Positions 23,377-34,363 of a stretch of DNA of 64,000 nt are shown piece after piece. The notes under the pieces were generated by a model. It worked only from the letters and a program-made list of their open reading frames with translations. It was not told the DNA's origin and did no database searches. This DNA is from Nematopogon swammerdamellus. Taxonomy: Eukaryota; Arthropoda; Insecta; Lepidoptera; Adelidae. Numbering within the stretch: the stretch's first letter is position 1; each line of letters opens with the position of its first letter. The DNA lies in contig OX336354.1 in assembly GCA_946902875.1 (NCBI GenBank), forward strand, positions 8,529,247-8,593,246, given 5' to 3'. The position numbers were made by a program, and so were the translations under genes.

Positions 23377-24670
23377 CCGTATCCCATGTAGTACATATGC
23401 TAAATTTGTAACTTACAGTGACAGAACAGCATATTCAACTTGGTAGAATATTATCAGTGCCCTCTCCTCTGGAAGACAAGAGATCCAAGTATAAGTATAC
23501 ATCTACCTAATAATGAAACATCCGCGACATATCTTCTTACCCTGAGACCTTCTTATCCGGGTAGTCTCCGGGATATCTCCGGCGGAAATTTGCTCGGGTC
23601 TGGATCCTTCGATCCTCAATCTCACAATGTAATAAAATAATGCAATGTTGTACAATTTAAAACGTTCACATTTTTGTCCCTACAGTTGCAGGTGTTCCTA
23701 CATTAACTTTGGAATCTCTGCTCTAGGATCAATAGAAAGAAAAAAGTGTGGTCACCTTTTGTTTTTCAGAAATTAAATGCTGCAACACCCTGCATACTTT
23801 ACATTTGTAGTGAAAGAGAAGGACAAATGACTTTTAACATGTTCCGGTTCCAGTATTTGAATTTATAGTGTTGTGAGAAACATCACACACATGAACTTGT
23901 TTGAAGTTAATCTAGCCTAGGCTCATAAGATCTTCAGCACATTTTCTGATAACTTACTATCTCAACGCCTCTCACCAATGTTTCGCAGGAGATAATATCG
24001 CATTGTGTACTTACGTTTTTATTATGCAACTCGCCTGTGCTTCTGTTGCGTGCGCCATTGTTGTAGCCGCTATCATTCCGTGCGTTCTGCGGGAGCGTGC
24101 AGCGACGCGGCAACCACTCAGTGCAGTGGAATCAAGATTTCGTAGAGATCTAGCTAGTAGATTTAGGGGGATCACACATTGAGCAAACGCATAATATGGA
24201 AGAGCTGCAATATCATTAACAATGTGAATTATGCAGACACAATGTAAACACTTCAGATTTAGCTTCGCGCTACGCTGCTGTGTAGTGAACAATCTCAACT
24301 CTTCCTATGTAATTGGTGTGGGCTAAGGGGTCAAGGAAGCGAGCGGCGGGTATAAATAAATTCTTCGTCTAATCGTTTTAGACTCTCAGCATCTTGTACT
24401 GATATTACATCAGTCCCCGCCCAAGTGCATGTAGGGAGAGGGGATAGATGTGTGATAGATGTTGTACATAGATGTATGTCTCTTCTTAATTCATTGTTTC
24501 ATCAACAGTTTCTTGTAAGTTGAGCTCTTCTAAATATATATATAGCGAATAATAGAAGTGCTATTGTCATTAATCGCATAAAATTAACTTCGTCCTCAAC
24601 ATTATCATGCACACAAATTGCAATAAAACGTTATCAGCTGTTGATTAAAAAATATGCCTAAATATCCATA
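23377..24670. other. No supported gene
   Basis: AT-rich sequence, short frames only. Confidence 0.45.
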
Positions 24671-24953
24671 TCACACGCTGTATCCCGACAAACAGGGTAA
24701 GCAAGCAGAGTAATCGGAGTTGTGCTGCAAGGACTCTGGGAAATCACAGCACAACACCGACCACCACGTTTAACAAAGTACTCAGACAAGATGACTATCA
24801 AGCAGCAAGGAAGGCACGAAGATCTACCTGCTGCATGACTCGGTGGAAGGACCGCGCTAAGGTGAGAGGTGGCTAACCTATAGCCCTTTAGAACGGCATC
24901 TCATCCTTATCCCTTCGCCTTTTACGACATGCGTGGGAAGTGGTACAGTAGGT
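24671..24953 (+). repeat. Repeat family B, longest copy
   Basis: It contains CACACGCTGTATCCCGACAA, CAGGGTAAGCAAGCAGAG, TTGTGCTGCAAGGACTCTGG, GACCACCACGTTTAACAAAG, CTGCTGCATGACTCGGTGGA and a 3' part with CTTTTACGACATGCGTGGGA. The 3' string is frequent in lepidopteran genomes as I recall. No coding frame and no terminal inverted repeats were seen; it could be the 3' untranslated part of a LINE. Confidence 0.7.
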
Positions 24954-27900
24954 GATTCCATTACTTTGACAAAGAAAATTATGTCCATTAATACAAATTA
25001 TGTCTTTCATCGATTAAAAAACACACAGGCACATAATATATATACCTTAAATCTATCTATAGCAATGTCTCGAAAGACTGCGGGATAAACTAAATATGAC
25101 ATCGAGGTAGACGGTATCGTTTGGGAAACTTTTAAGAACCCATTCAATACGGTGATAAAATATCACCGCCTTACCTCTGACACAAATCTTAATAAAAGTA
25201 TACAATATTGAAAAGGGTTGGCGAAAGCTCGCCCGAGCTTTAATAAAACAGAAACCTCCTCAATCTAGCTAGATGATTGATCACAAAATGTCGCGGTGAT
25301 GCTTATAATATTATCTAGCTCGTCGTGACATTCCTCTTCAAAAAGTAAAAAGACAGCTTAGGGCAGCTTTAGCGGCTGTACAGAAAGAAGCATAGTCGTC
25401 GGGAGAACCTATTCTTAGTCCGAGCCTTTTTATTGTGTTCAATGCGAAATACGATTGACATGCCGTTATACATAAACGGACCTATTTCAATATGATTGGG
25501 CTAGTGTTACTTAATATGATATTAATTTAAATAGTTTTCTTTGTTCCAGGTACACATCAGTGCTTCATTGGAATCATTTGACACACGTATGAAGAATAAT
25601 TTTAGTCATAATTACACATACCTGCTAAAATAAGCTCTAAACTGCACACCCGTTCCATTTCATCACGGTATCGCCGGGGTCTGGTTTAAAATAATATTTA
25701 CAATTAATGCTTACTACATACAAAGAAATACTTTCTACATACAGTTAGTTTTCAATATGTCCTAGCAGCGTCCTAGCTCAACGACGACGCCTGTGCTGAA
25801 AGTTTCACAGGCTGCTGAAGTTCGCAGCGACACCACCGCCGGGTCCTTTGTGCGTTCGCACGTCGATCTATCCGACTAAATATCTGTAGCCAGCCATGTC
25901 AGTCGCGGTCGCCATGACGACGGCCCGGGCTGCGTCTCTCCCCGAAAGGGACATGAAATACCGGCCACGAACGAGAGAGAAGGAGGCGTACGATACTCCT
26001 CGCTCCATCGACAACGCTAGTAGATATAGTTGAAAACTGAAAACGTGTCGATGAAAATTGATGCGGGCATTGAAATTTGTAGTGTTTTCCTTTGTTTGTT
26101 ATTCGCTCACAGACGCCTGATTCCTAATGGCGGCCGACTTTGTCGTAGGGTGAGCAAACCTCACGTAAGACGAACACGTGTACGCATTTTGTGTGCTTCA
26201 GTTTTGATGTTGTTCTGGAAGGAGCGAAGATTTGATTTGGGTCAGCGACACGTCAGCTACATTATTTTCAGACATTGTACGAGGAAAACGATTGCCGGAA
26301 GTGAAGAATAAAGACCACAGATAAAGTGAATATTGATTTGATATATAATTTTTCCCACTATCAAACGTGAGCTGCAAAGTGGAGAAATTGTGGCGTTGTG
26401 TTGTATGAGCAGCGGTGTCTAAAAAGACAAATTCAGCAGCATCTGCGGGCTCATGCAAAAAAATATTTTATTTATTTACATACATACGGTATTATTTTGG
26501 AAGTGGCTGAGCGACGATCATTTTTATTCCAGTGCGTTCTAAGACATCACCATACCTTGAGGAAACACCACCACTCGTTCTAAAATTAAAAGCAGCACAT
26601 GACTCACCTCACTGATGATGGTGATCGATCATTAAATGGAATAATAAGCATGCGCAAGCGCACGCACAACCGGATTTTCGTTGAGCAAAAACTGCGGGTA
26701 GTCGCGGATCTCTCCGTGCGGTCAGAGCGATCGCCCGACCTCGCCGCCACCGTTGCTCTGATCCTGATGTTATCTCAGTCACTCTAATGGTGAACACACT
26801 TTAAGTACTGACCGCGGTCAAACGGTTGTCTCTTTCCCGCTTACGGTCACACGTTTGTAGCACAGACAGAATGACAAATTATTGTCCGTTGACATCCGTG
26901 ATCCAGTTTGCGAAACGTTACTCGGCTCCAATAATGTACATTTGCGAGTACCGTATAATTTTGATCAGTAATGCTGTTATTTTCGCCGTACGTATTCCAC
27001 TTGATAGAGTCGTAGTCGGCGGCGGCAATGGGCTCAAATTCGAAGATATTGATAAGTAGTCAATGTAACCATCTAAAAGAAAAGTCTTACACGTAGAACA
27101 ATTAAGTTTTAAGCAGTCGATATCTTCAGTCTAGCGTTAAGCGTCGCGTCGTGACGTGACCCCATAAATCTATTAACAGCCAGCGATGTGAACTAGTTTA
27201 CACCACTTTACCTCAATGTGATTGAAACACACACTAATCCTCTGCTCATCACTAAAGCCAACGGGAACGACGATGAAGCGGGTAAGTACAATGAAATTAC
27301 CGAGATTAGAACTGACCTAGAACGTATTAGATCTAGTAAATACTAAACACTAATAGTGGGATGTACCAGAGTCTTTATTCCAAGTGCACAACCTTGTTTC
27401 CGATTCTCCAAGTATTTGCTTGCGTGTTTTTGTTTGTAGATCACCGTATGTTGTATTGATTGAATTTTTTTCTTCTAATCTAGTAAATTTATGTTGGTTA
27501 ATTTTAGTTCGTTTGCTACCTATTCTTGTTTCATTTTAAATTGGTTATATATAACAGCTACTCTGCTTAATTTATGTATAAATTAATCTAGTAATCGAAT
27601 TCATAGCTACCTAATTGATTGTGTCTTCGTCAGAGTTTATAATTTACATAGGCAAGCTGTCATAATATTCTCCCATTCAATGTTCCTTCGTTTAAAAACA
27701 TCAAAGAGTTTGTATTACGTCAACATTAGGTAGCTCATTGCTCAGCGGCACCACCGCGATTGTTACAATCCACTCTAACTAATCAGACAAAAATCTGGCG
27801 GGCGTTGTTGTCGACGGCGAAGTTAACTGTTCAGGTCGACCTGCAAATTTAAAATACCCCTAAAGTGAAAAAAGCCCGACCACGAGAAAGTTAATTAAAC

Positions 27901-27990
27901 ATTCTAGTAGAGCATAAGGTTCAAGATATTCTGGTAAAAACAGACTGTAGAAAAAAAAAAGACTGTAGTCAGTTCAGAAGTTAGTAATGT
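24954..27990. other. No confirmed gene; possible first exon near 27128-27281
   Basis: A GC-rich pocket lies at about 25790-26000. Around 27128 there is an initiator-like TCAGT, and at 27273 ATGAAGCGG is followed directly by GTAAGT, a strong splice-donor match. This could be the start of a gene whose next exon is beyond recognition, or chance. No domain is seen. Confidence 0.3.
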
Positions 27991-28611
27991 CAGGCCTCAG
28001 ACACTCCTTCATACCTACCGCGATAATCACCTACAGCGCGCGATATTCTGAGAGTACAAAACCCGGCGGGCAGCCCCGCGCTTGCGAGCGCACGCATACA
28101 GTCGATCGCCTGGATGGAACAAACTATTATATTCAGTACCTATGAAGTATTGTGTGCCTACTCTTCGATATAATAATAATGGAGCAATTGGAGCATCGTA
28201 ATACTAATAATAATTGTTGCGTGTACGGCGTGTTTTTGTCAGCCTCGATAGCTCAGTGTTGCAGACAGTCAACTGTCGCTATTGAATGTTAAGCAACGCT
28301 GGGTGCGGTCAGTACTTGGATGGGTGACCGCTGACCGTTGGAGGCTGATCGAGGTTCGGATTCCTCGTAAAACTGTAGGTCCCTTCCCTCCTAATCTTAC
28401 TTGGTGGTAGGGTTTAACCCGCCCGGGTTGGTACCACCGCACTGAATGAAACGTCGGTCAAAACGGCTATGTAAATAGTTTGTGTTTTCCGACCAGTTCA
28501 GTGTAGCCGGCACGATCAAAGGGGGAAGCACTGACATGTCACCTAGTTCACCCGGTGTTATGGGCTGACATCACGGACGTTGTAGGTGATGTAGCCAACC
28601 GTGTCAGTTTC

Positions 28612-28645
<34 letters not shown>

Positions 28646-29213
28646 GGCGGTCTCAATAAACAGAAGAACTCAACGTTGTCTTTTTTTACTTTACCGAAAG
28701 ATTCTGGAAGGTAGGAAATATTTATATTTTGTTCATTTTACATGTATTTTTAGGCATCGTTTTAGGAGTTTCCTAATTAAGTAGGTGTACCTAGTTATAG
28801 TAGTTGTTGCCTAGTAAATAGAGTAACTAGTACTAGTAACACGAGTGCGCAGCATACGCAAAAAAAAAATTCGCGTCTTTTACGGTCTACTTACCTACCT
28901 GTTATAAATTAGACTGCTGTGAGCCTGTGACGTCGCGTCGTCGGTACATTGAATCGCACGCGTCCTGCTGCTTTAGCAACAGGGTTCACATTCTCAATTT
29001 ATTGTTTCTATACCTACTATACTATATATTACACTACTAATATATATATACTACTATAAAAGAGATAGAGTTACGCGATAAAAAGAGAAGCGTGATGTAG
29101 GCTATTATTCGAGTTAGGCATGCAGCGCTATGCGAGCTGAATTGCTCTTTATTGCGTCTCAGCAAGAGTAGCTATTCCTTTATGTGGCCTTGTGGAGTGT
29201 CGCTTCTGGTACG
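27991..29213 (+). repeat. Repeat family D, copy 1 (interrupted by a SINE)
   Basis: The outer parts match 50189-51138 in inverted orientation. Left module 27991-28214 contains CAGGCCTCAGACACTCCTTC, TACCGCGATAATCACCTACA and TAATAATGGAGCAATTGGAG. Right module about 29045-29213 contains AGAGAAGCGTGATGTAGG, GGCATGCAGCGCTATGCGAG and TGTGGCCTTGTGGAGTGTCG. A family A SINE sits in the middle. The element class is unknown. Confidence 0.75.
28241..28644 (+). mobile_element. SINE family A, full length
   Basis: This is the best copy of the family. Order of modules: AGCCTCGATAGCTCAGTG (tRNA-like A box), GTTAAGCAACGCTGGGTGCG with AGTACTTGGATGGGTGACCG (5S rRNA-like), CGAGGTTCGGATTCCTCG (T-arm-like), body with GTAAAACTGTAGGTCCCTTC, and GTGTCAGTTTCCAT followed by an A tail of about 28 to 28644. 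The long uninterrupted A tail suggests a relatively recent insertion. It lies inside repeat family D copy 1. Confidence 0.85.
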
Positions 29214-29396
29214 ACAGTACCTATTTAGTATTCTGTGGTAATGTCTAGTCTACTTCTATTTGGAGCGCGCAGAGCCCAGTATAGCTGTATAGTAAAATGT
29301 ATAGAAAAATGTGGCGACGTACCATCTATCTCCTGTTGCGAAGTGCAGGTTGACCAAATCTTGAGACGGAGTGAAGGACCAATTTTATACTTTTAG

Positions 29397-29508
29397 TTTT
29401 TTTTTTATGGAAACTGACACGGTTGGCTACATCACCTACAACATCCATGATGTCAGCCCATAACACCGGGTGAACTAGGTGCTATGTCAGTGCTTCCCTT
29501 CATTTCAG
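29397..29508 (-). mobile_element. SINE family A, 3' end only, minus strand
   Basis: T run, then the reverse complement of the conserved 3' end (GATGTAGCCAACCGTGTCAG) up to the GCACTGACATAGCACC block. 5' truncated. Confidence 0.75.
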
Positions 29509-29525
29509 TTTACCATGGATATTAA

Positions 29526-29654
29526 TATTGTTGGTATTTGGCTTACCATGGTTGGAATTCTCGGTCACTATGGACGACGTTTCGGACTGGCGCGTGCAGT
29601 CCATCTTCAGGGCGGGTTCCTGGTGTAAGCAAGGTAAGCCAAATACCAACAATA
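29526..29654 (-). mobile_element. Probable Penelope-like terminal remnant
   Basis: A perfect 22-bp inverted repeat (29526-29547, containing GTTGGTATTTGGCTTACC, against 29633-29654) encloses about 85 bp. On the minus strand the interior reads CCTGAAGATGGACT, a loop, then AGTCCGAAACGTCGTCC. CTGAAGA and GAAAC around a short stem resemble a hammerhead-ribozyme core of the kind carried by Penelope-like terminal repeats. No coding part remains. Confidence 0.4.
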
Positions 29655-30500
29655 CTATCTGTTTTATTAGTAGAATTTTTTATTGTCTTCGTTAAGTAAT
29701 TTTTTAACGTCTATGTAATGTAAACAGTTAATATATGCGTCCATCGCATATAGTATATAACCACATGACCCTCTGTTTGTTTATTCAGAAAATGCCATAA
29801 AATGAACAGCAAAATAGCAACTCAAGTCTCGTGTCGGTTAGAACGAGTCGGGTCGGACGCTGAGCAGCGTGGAGGCGTGGACAAAGGAACGAGGCGATAC
29901 GGAGCCGCCGAGCCGCGAATACAATGCAGGCCTGACACACTTTTAAATTTTTCGACACTTCTTGTCTCAGCCAAAGTTCTGCGACCTTCAGTACAGTTTT
30001 TAGCATATCGAATAATGTTTCCGTGAACGACGTGTACGACAGTATTGAGGGCCGATGGAGATTGGTAATTACTGTGAGACAAATAATGAATAATCTGTCC
30101 CCTCAGGAAATTCAATGGACTAGGTAAGGTGTTGCACTCTCGAACGAATGGAAATCACACGATTGTATTGGAACAGGACCTCTGTATCACAGATACGTGA
30201 CAACGCGTTGTCAACGTGTGAAAGTAAGAAGTTTCCATTTCGTTGCCTTTAATCGTATGCGCTGTCGCAGTCAGCGTAGGGTACGGAACCGAGCTATCGA
30301 ATATAGGTAAAGGCACGGCTGGCATGCGATATGAACATTAATTTGCGAGCGTAATGCCCTACATATATAATGTAAATGAGTCCTGCCCATCAAATGTTAT
30401 TTACAACGGTGGTTCAACAAATGGCACTTATGGCATTTTTTCACCGCGATTGTACACAAAACTGAAGAACTTTTGCTTTCGAAATGAGAAGTTTTAAATC
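29655..30500. other. No supported gene
   Basis: Opposite-strand frames overlap at 29785-30115, and none carries a recognisable domain. Confidence 0.45.
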
Positions 30501-30565
30501 TTTTTAGGGTTTCGTATACATACGGAAGCCTATTAGTAAGCCTATGCCATCTGTCTGTCAATTTT
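30501..30565 (+). repeat. Family C head fragment
   Basis: TTTTTAGGGTTTCGTATACA, TACGGAAGCCTATTAGTAAG and CTGTCTGTC match the start of family C. Confidence 0.55.
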
Positions 30566-32213
30566 CTTAAAGCTGTTTCGTGTATAGAACCAGCACCGAG
30601 CCTGGAACTTGGTGAATGCTACCTGCTGTATAAATAAGCATTAGGTGTTTCATAACTTCCACATTGTCTTAGTACGTTGTAAAACTAGCGCACTTAGCAA
30701 TTTACTAACTTTCTGCCACGCTCGGTGGAGTTACGCTTGCTTGATGGAAACAAGAAAGTTTCACTAATTTTCTACGCCAACTCTATAGTGGTCGCTTATT
30801 TAATACGTACGAATGTCTTTCTTAATGGTTTCCACTTATGACGTTATCAAACATTCAATAGATAGATTTTGCGTTTAACACCACATCAAAGGAACACGCT
30901 AACGAGATTCAGCTTTCAAAGGTTTCATAAGTACTGGACTTTTCCTCTCAGTCGTCCCCTTGCAATATTAATAAAAATAAAATACGAAAGGCACAAAGCT
31001 TCACTTATTCTGTGCGCCAACTACGACAGGTCTTATAAATTTTTCCTTCATCTTTTACGGTTTGAGTTATATCTCCGTCGATATATTTACAGTGAAGTCG
31101 TATGTGAGTACGTGAAAACGCTTATTAATTCACCCTACCCGCATCGGTATGAGGGTCACGGTTTATCTATTTTCTAAGCTCCATAATCCTGGAGGAGCTT
31201 CTCTTGGTTATTCCGTCCTCGTAGTTAGCACGCGGCGGGAGCTGTATTGGCACGTCCGCCACCTCCGCCGCCCTGATAAATAATGGTTTATGATCGTTTT
31301 ATTACGAGCCCGCGGGCGTGCGAAACGCAGCTTTATGGTCCCTCGATTCGGATCTTCTCACCTGCATCTTATTGTAGTGTACATTCTTTTTTCATTTCCT
31401 GTATAAAATCATGTCAGAATATAATATTATTTATGTCCGCCCTTTTTTGCAAGAAGTGCGCAGTTAGAATGCTCGTACTCTAATCCGGTTGATCTGGATC
31501 TAAGTCAATCTAAAAAACCCCACGGGTATAACACGCACTCACTCTAACTCTGCCAGTGGAAACTGGGTGTGAGTATAGCGCGCGGCTTATTAACCCCACC
31601 CTGTTCCATTTATACCAATGAATTTTTCATATAACTAGCTCGCCTAGCTTCAAATTTGTTGGATCCCATGCGTACGATGCGAAATTGCGGACATAACTTA
31701 TGGCGGATTCTTCTCACTAATATGTTCTATATTAGTGAGAAAAATCAATGGTTGATGATCGTGGCGATACTAATCCAACACACAGGTCCAGCATGAAAAA
31801 TGTAGAGTAAAACATTTCCAATAGTGTACTAAATATACCTCGACCGTTTCGCAGAAGCGTTCGAGCAAGATGTACACCCACAGTATCCTCGCCTCACCTA
31901 CTTGTTTGTCTCCTTTGCTCGCTCACTCCGGGTAGATATACTAGAGTTCAGTGATAGCACATGCTGCATTCCACACCGTCACTGCTACGGTGGCGGCGAG
32001 TCTGTCGAGTTTTCCACTTGGCTTGCACTACGTGCTGCCTCGCCCCGACCGCCCGCACAAAGCCCACCCCTTCTCTCAACCAACCCCTACAGAGATAGCG
32101 ACGACGCCCGTTGCTGGAGCCTACAATGTGTGAATGCTGTTCTACGTGTGCAGTGAACAAATATTTAACCGGCTACATAAACGAAGTTGGACAGTGAGGG
32201 TGCATGTTCTATG
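30566..32213. other. No supported gene; GC-rich pocket and a 13-bp hairpin
   Basis: 31190-31340 is GC-rich and includes TGATAAATAATGGTTTATGA, with Caudal or Abd-B-type cores. A 13-bp perfect hairpin (TTCTCACTAATAT, 5-nt loop) lies at 31711-31741. Frames at 31902-32160 overlap on both strands and have no recognisable domain. Confidence 0.4.
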
Positions 32214-32252
32214 TGACGTGATGTTTCGGACGCTTACGATGTCTTCTTCAGG
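32214..32252 (-). repeat. Possible Penelope-type terminal motif
   Basis: The minus strand reads CCTGAAGAAGACATCGTAAG then CGTCCGAAACATCACGTC. The spacing of CTGAAGA and GAAAC resembles the motif at 29572-29616, but the stem between them is weak (about 3 bp). Confidence 0.25.
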
Positions 32253-32396
32253 GTTATAATTATGCCAAATAACCAAATTTCTAAGCTTGTTAGTAGGGCT
32301 AAATGACTACCGTATTATTATTTACCCATCTTAACTTTGTATTGTTGTGTCGAAGAATTCAACATAAATTCGTTGAGCAGGTGGGTGACGTGTATT

Positions 32397-32422
32397 GTAC
32401 ATAATATGTTCATATTATGTAC
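32397..32422. repeat. 12-bp perfect hairpin
   Basis: GTACATAATATG, loop TT, then CATATTATGTAC. It lies directly beside a family B copy. Confidence 0.85.
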
Positions 32423-32430
32423 ATACATAC

Positions 32431-32500
32431 CTCACGCTGTATCTCGACAATCGGGGTAAGCAGAGCAATCGGCGATGGCTCGGTGGAAGCACCGTGCCAA
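32431..32500 (+). repeat. Repeat family B, internally deleted copy
   Basis: CTCACGCTGTATCTCGACAA and TCGGGGTAAGCAGAGCAATC are joined directly to ATGGCTCGGTGGAAGCACCG. The middle of the family is missing. Confidence 0.65.
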
Positions 32501-33772
32501 GTGTATAAATGTTTGTGATACAAAGATGGAATAACAAATCAATATTTGTATCTCTGTCATACTTATGATGTAATATATGTATCAACACACACACACATAT
32601 TACGAGACGTCTGATGTAATCTATGTGCATTGTGCTGTGCATTTATAGATTGTGTTGGGGAAGTAATATTTAAATAATTTAACTTTATTTATTTTGAATT
32701 ATTTGGATATATTCCTCGATGTAGCATACATATTCCGTATGCCCTCGTCGAAGCCACAGCGAGTCCGTTGATTTAACAAGAGCAGAGTCGTACCCAGTCC
32801 TAAGTACGTCAACAGAACAGATAAATACTGCCCGATGTGTGGACATAGTCGTTTCGTAACTCCAAGCGCCGGATGTCTGGCTCCGACTGCAGATTTAACC
32901 CAGAATCTACGTATGTATGTACTGGATTTGGTTTGCGATAGATCGTTGGATCGATCAATTACTGGCTGGCGTATTGCGAAGACTAATATGAACTAGATTG
33001 GCGTTGTCATTGCAATACCGGAAGCAGCAGTAGTTGCATATATCACTGGTCCTCTAACTAAGGAATATTAACCTTCATTAGGTATAGTTATTTGGGAAAT
33101 ATTTTCAATCTTAACAAATGAATGTCTTTGTTTATTTCAGTGTTAGCGCTAATTCGACATTTCATATCAATCGGCAACATGTCTCAAACCTTAGATAACC
33201 CTCTACGATAACAGAATTTTTTTTACGAAATCAAAGGTCACACGATCAGAAGCAGTACCAAATAACAATAGAAACTGATAAACAAGATCGTCAATGTTTG
33301 TAATTCGTATGAAAGGTCTTCTGAAAATCTTCTGAAATCTGAAAAGTCTTCTTCCCCCCCGATCAACTGTTGCGTTGGATGTTTTACATTGCCTTGCAGT
33401 TTCACCTTTCCTGACAACGTTCCGTAGCAGTCCCGCCATCGTTTGTCGTCGGTTGTTCTTCGCATCTGCCACCGCGCGCTGAGTCGGCACTTGTGCCGTT
33501 CGTGCCATCGCTCGCGTTTCGTAATAGTTTCTGGGGCTAATCGCCTAGAAAATGCAGCTCGATAGCTCGATGGCCACGTCGCACAGAGGGGTATTTGTCT
33601 ATTTTAACTGGCCAAAATTAGTTTTGTGTGATTATGGATTCAAAATAATGAGTTTCATGTATTTAAAGTCTAAACTAATGAAATTACATATTAAGTAGTG
33701 TAAAAATCTTTATTACGTAAAAAAAAATCAACAATTTATTTGCGATCCCATAATATCGTACATCTCTGCAAA
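32501..33772. other. No supported gene
   Basis: A minus-strand frame at 33203-33508 lacks a recognisable domain. Otherwise AT-rich and unremarkable. Confidence 0.4.
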
Positions 33773-34150
33773 TTTTGACAGACATGACATGCATTTGTTA
33801 CGGTACCCTACATTCATTTTGAAATAAATGTTAAATTTAGTAGAACGGACAGACATGCATTTGTTACGGAACCCTACATTCATTTTGCAGAACTTAGTAG
33901 AATGGACAGACATAAACGTGTTACGGAACCCTACTTTTATTATAAAATAACCGTCGGAGGACCTTGGTTGAAAATTGTAAAATTTAGTAGAACGGACAGA
34001 CATGCATTTGTTACGGAACCCTACATTCATTTTGAAATAAATGTTAAATTTAGTAGAACGGACAGACATGTATTTGTCACGGAACCCTACATTCATTTTG
34101 CAGAACTTAGTAGAATGGACAGACATAAACGTGTTACGGAACCCTACTTA
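33773..34150. repeat. Minisatellite with a 213-bp higher-order unit
   Basis: Three related subunits, each carrying CGGACAGACATGCATTTGTT-like and ACGGAACCCTACATTC-like blocks, follow each other: A (66 bp, from 33773), B (57 bp, from 33839) and C (90 bp, from 33896). The set repeats with A' at 33986, B' at 34052 and C' at 34109, giving an exact 213-bp period for B and C. The shared blocks resemble family C tips. Long frames across it are artefacts of the repeat. Confidence 0.85.
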
Positions 34151-34176
34151 ACAGTTGCACTCCGGGAGTGCCGGCA

Positions 34177-34363
34177 GATCCCGTGCCACTCGTAACTTAA
34201 CCCTTAATGCAATGACTTAAGGTTACATTTCGCTTTTCGAGATCTAACAATGACGCGATGACGCGAACAGAATTGATCCCGTGCCACTGTAACTTAACCC
34301 TTAATGCAATGATTTAAGGTTACATTTCGCTTTTCGTGATCTGACGAGGACGCGATGACGCGA
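34177..34363. repeat. Two-copy tandem repeat, 98-bp unit
   Basis: GATCCCGTGCCACT starts both copies (34177 and 34275). Shared blocks are AACTTAACCCTTAATGCAAT, TAAGGTTACATTTCGCTTTT and GACGCGATGACGCGA. TTAACCCTT in each copy resembles the TTAA-flanked tips of some piggyBac-like elements, but this is weak. Confidence 0.85.

Noticed and set aside
33728..34126. A 132-codon minus-strand frame with repeated VRSTKF-like words
   Set aside because: The repeated peptide is just the translation of the 213-bp minisatellite; there is no start context or domain.
33773..34363. CRISPR array
   Set aside because: Repeats are long, adjacent and of different subunit sizes with no short unique spacers, in eukaryotic-looking DNA.
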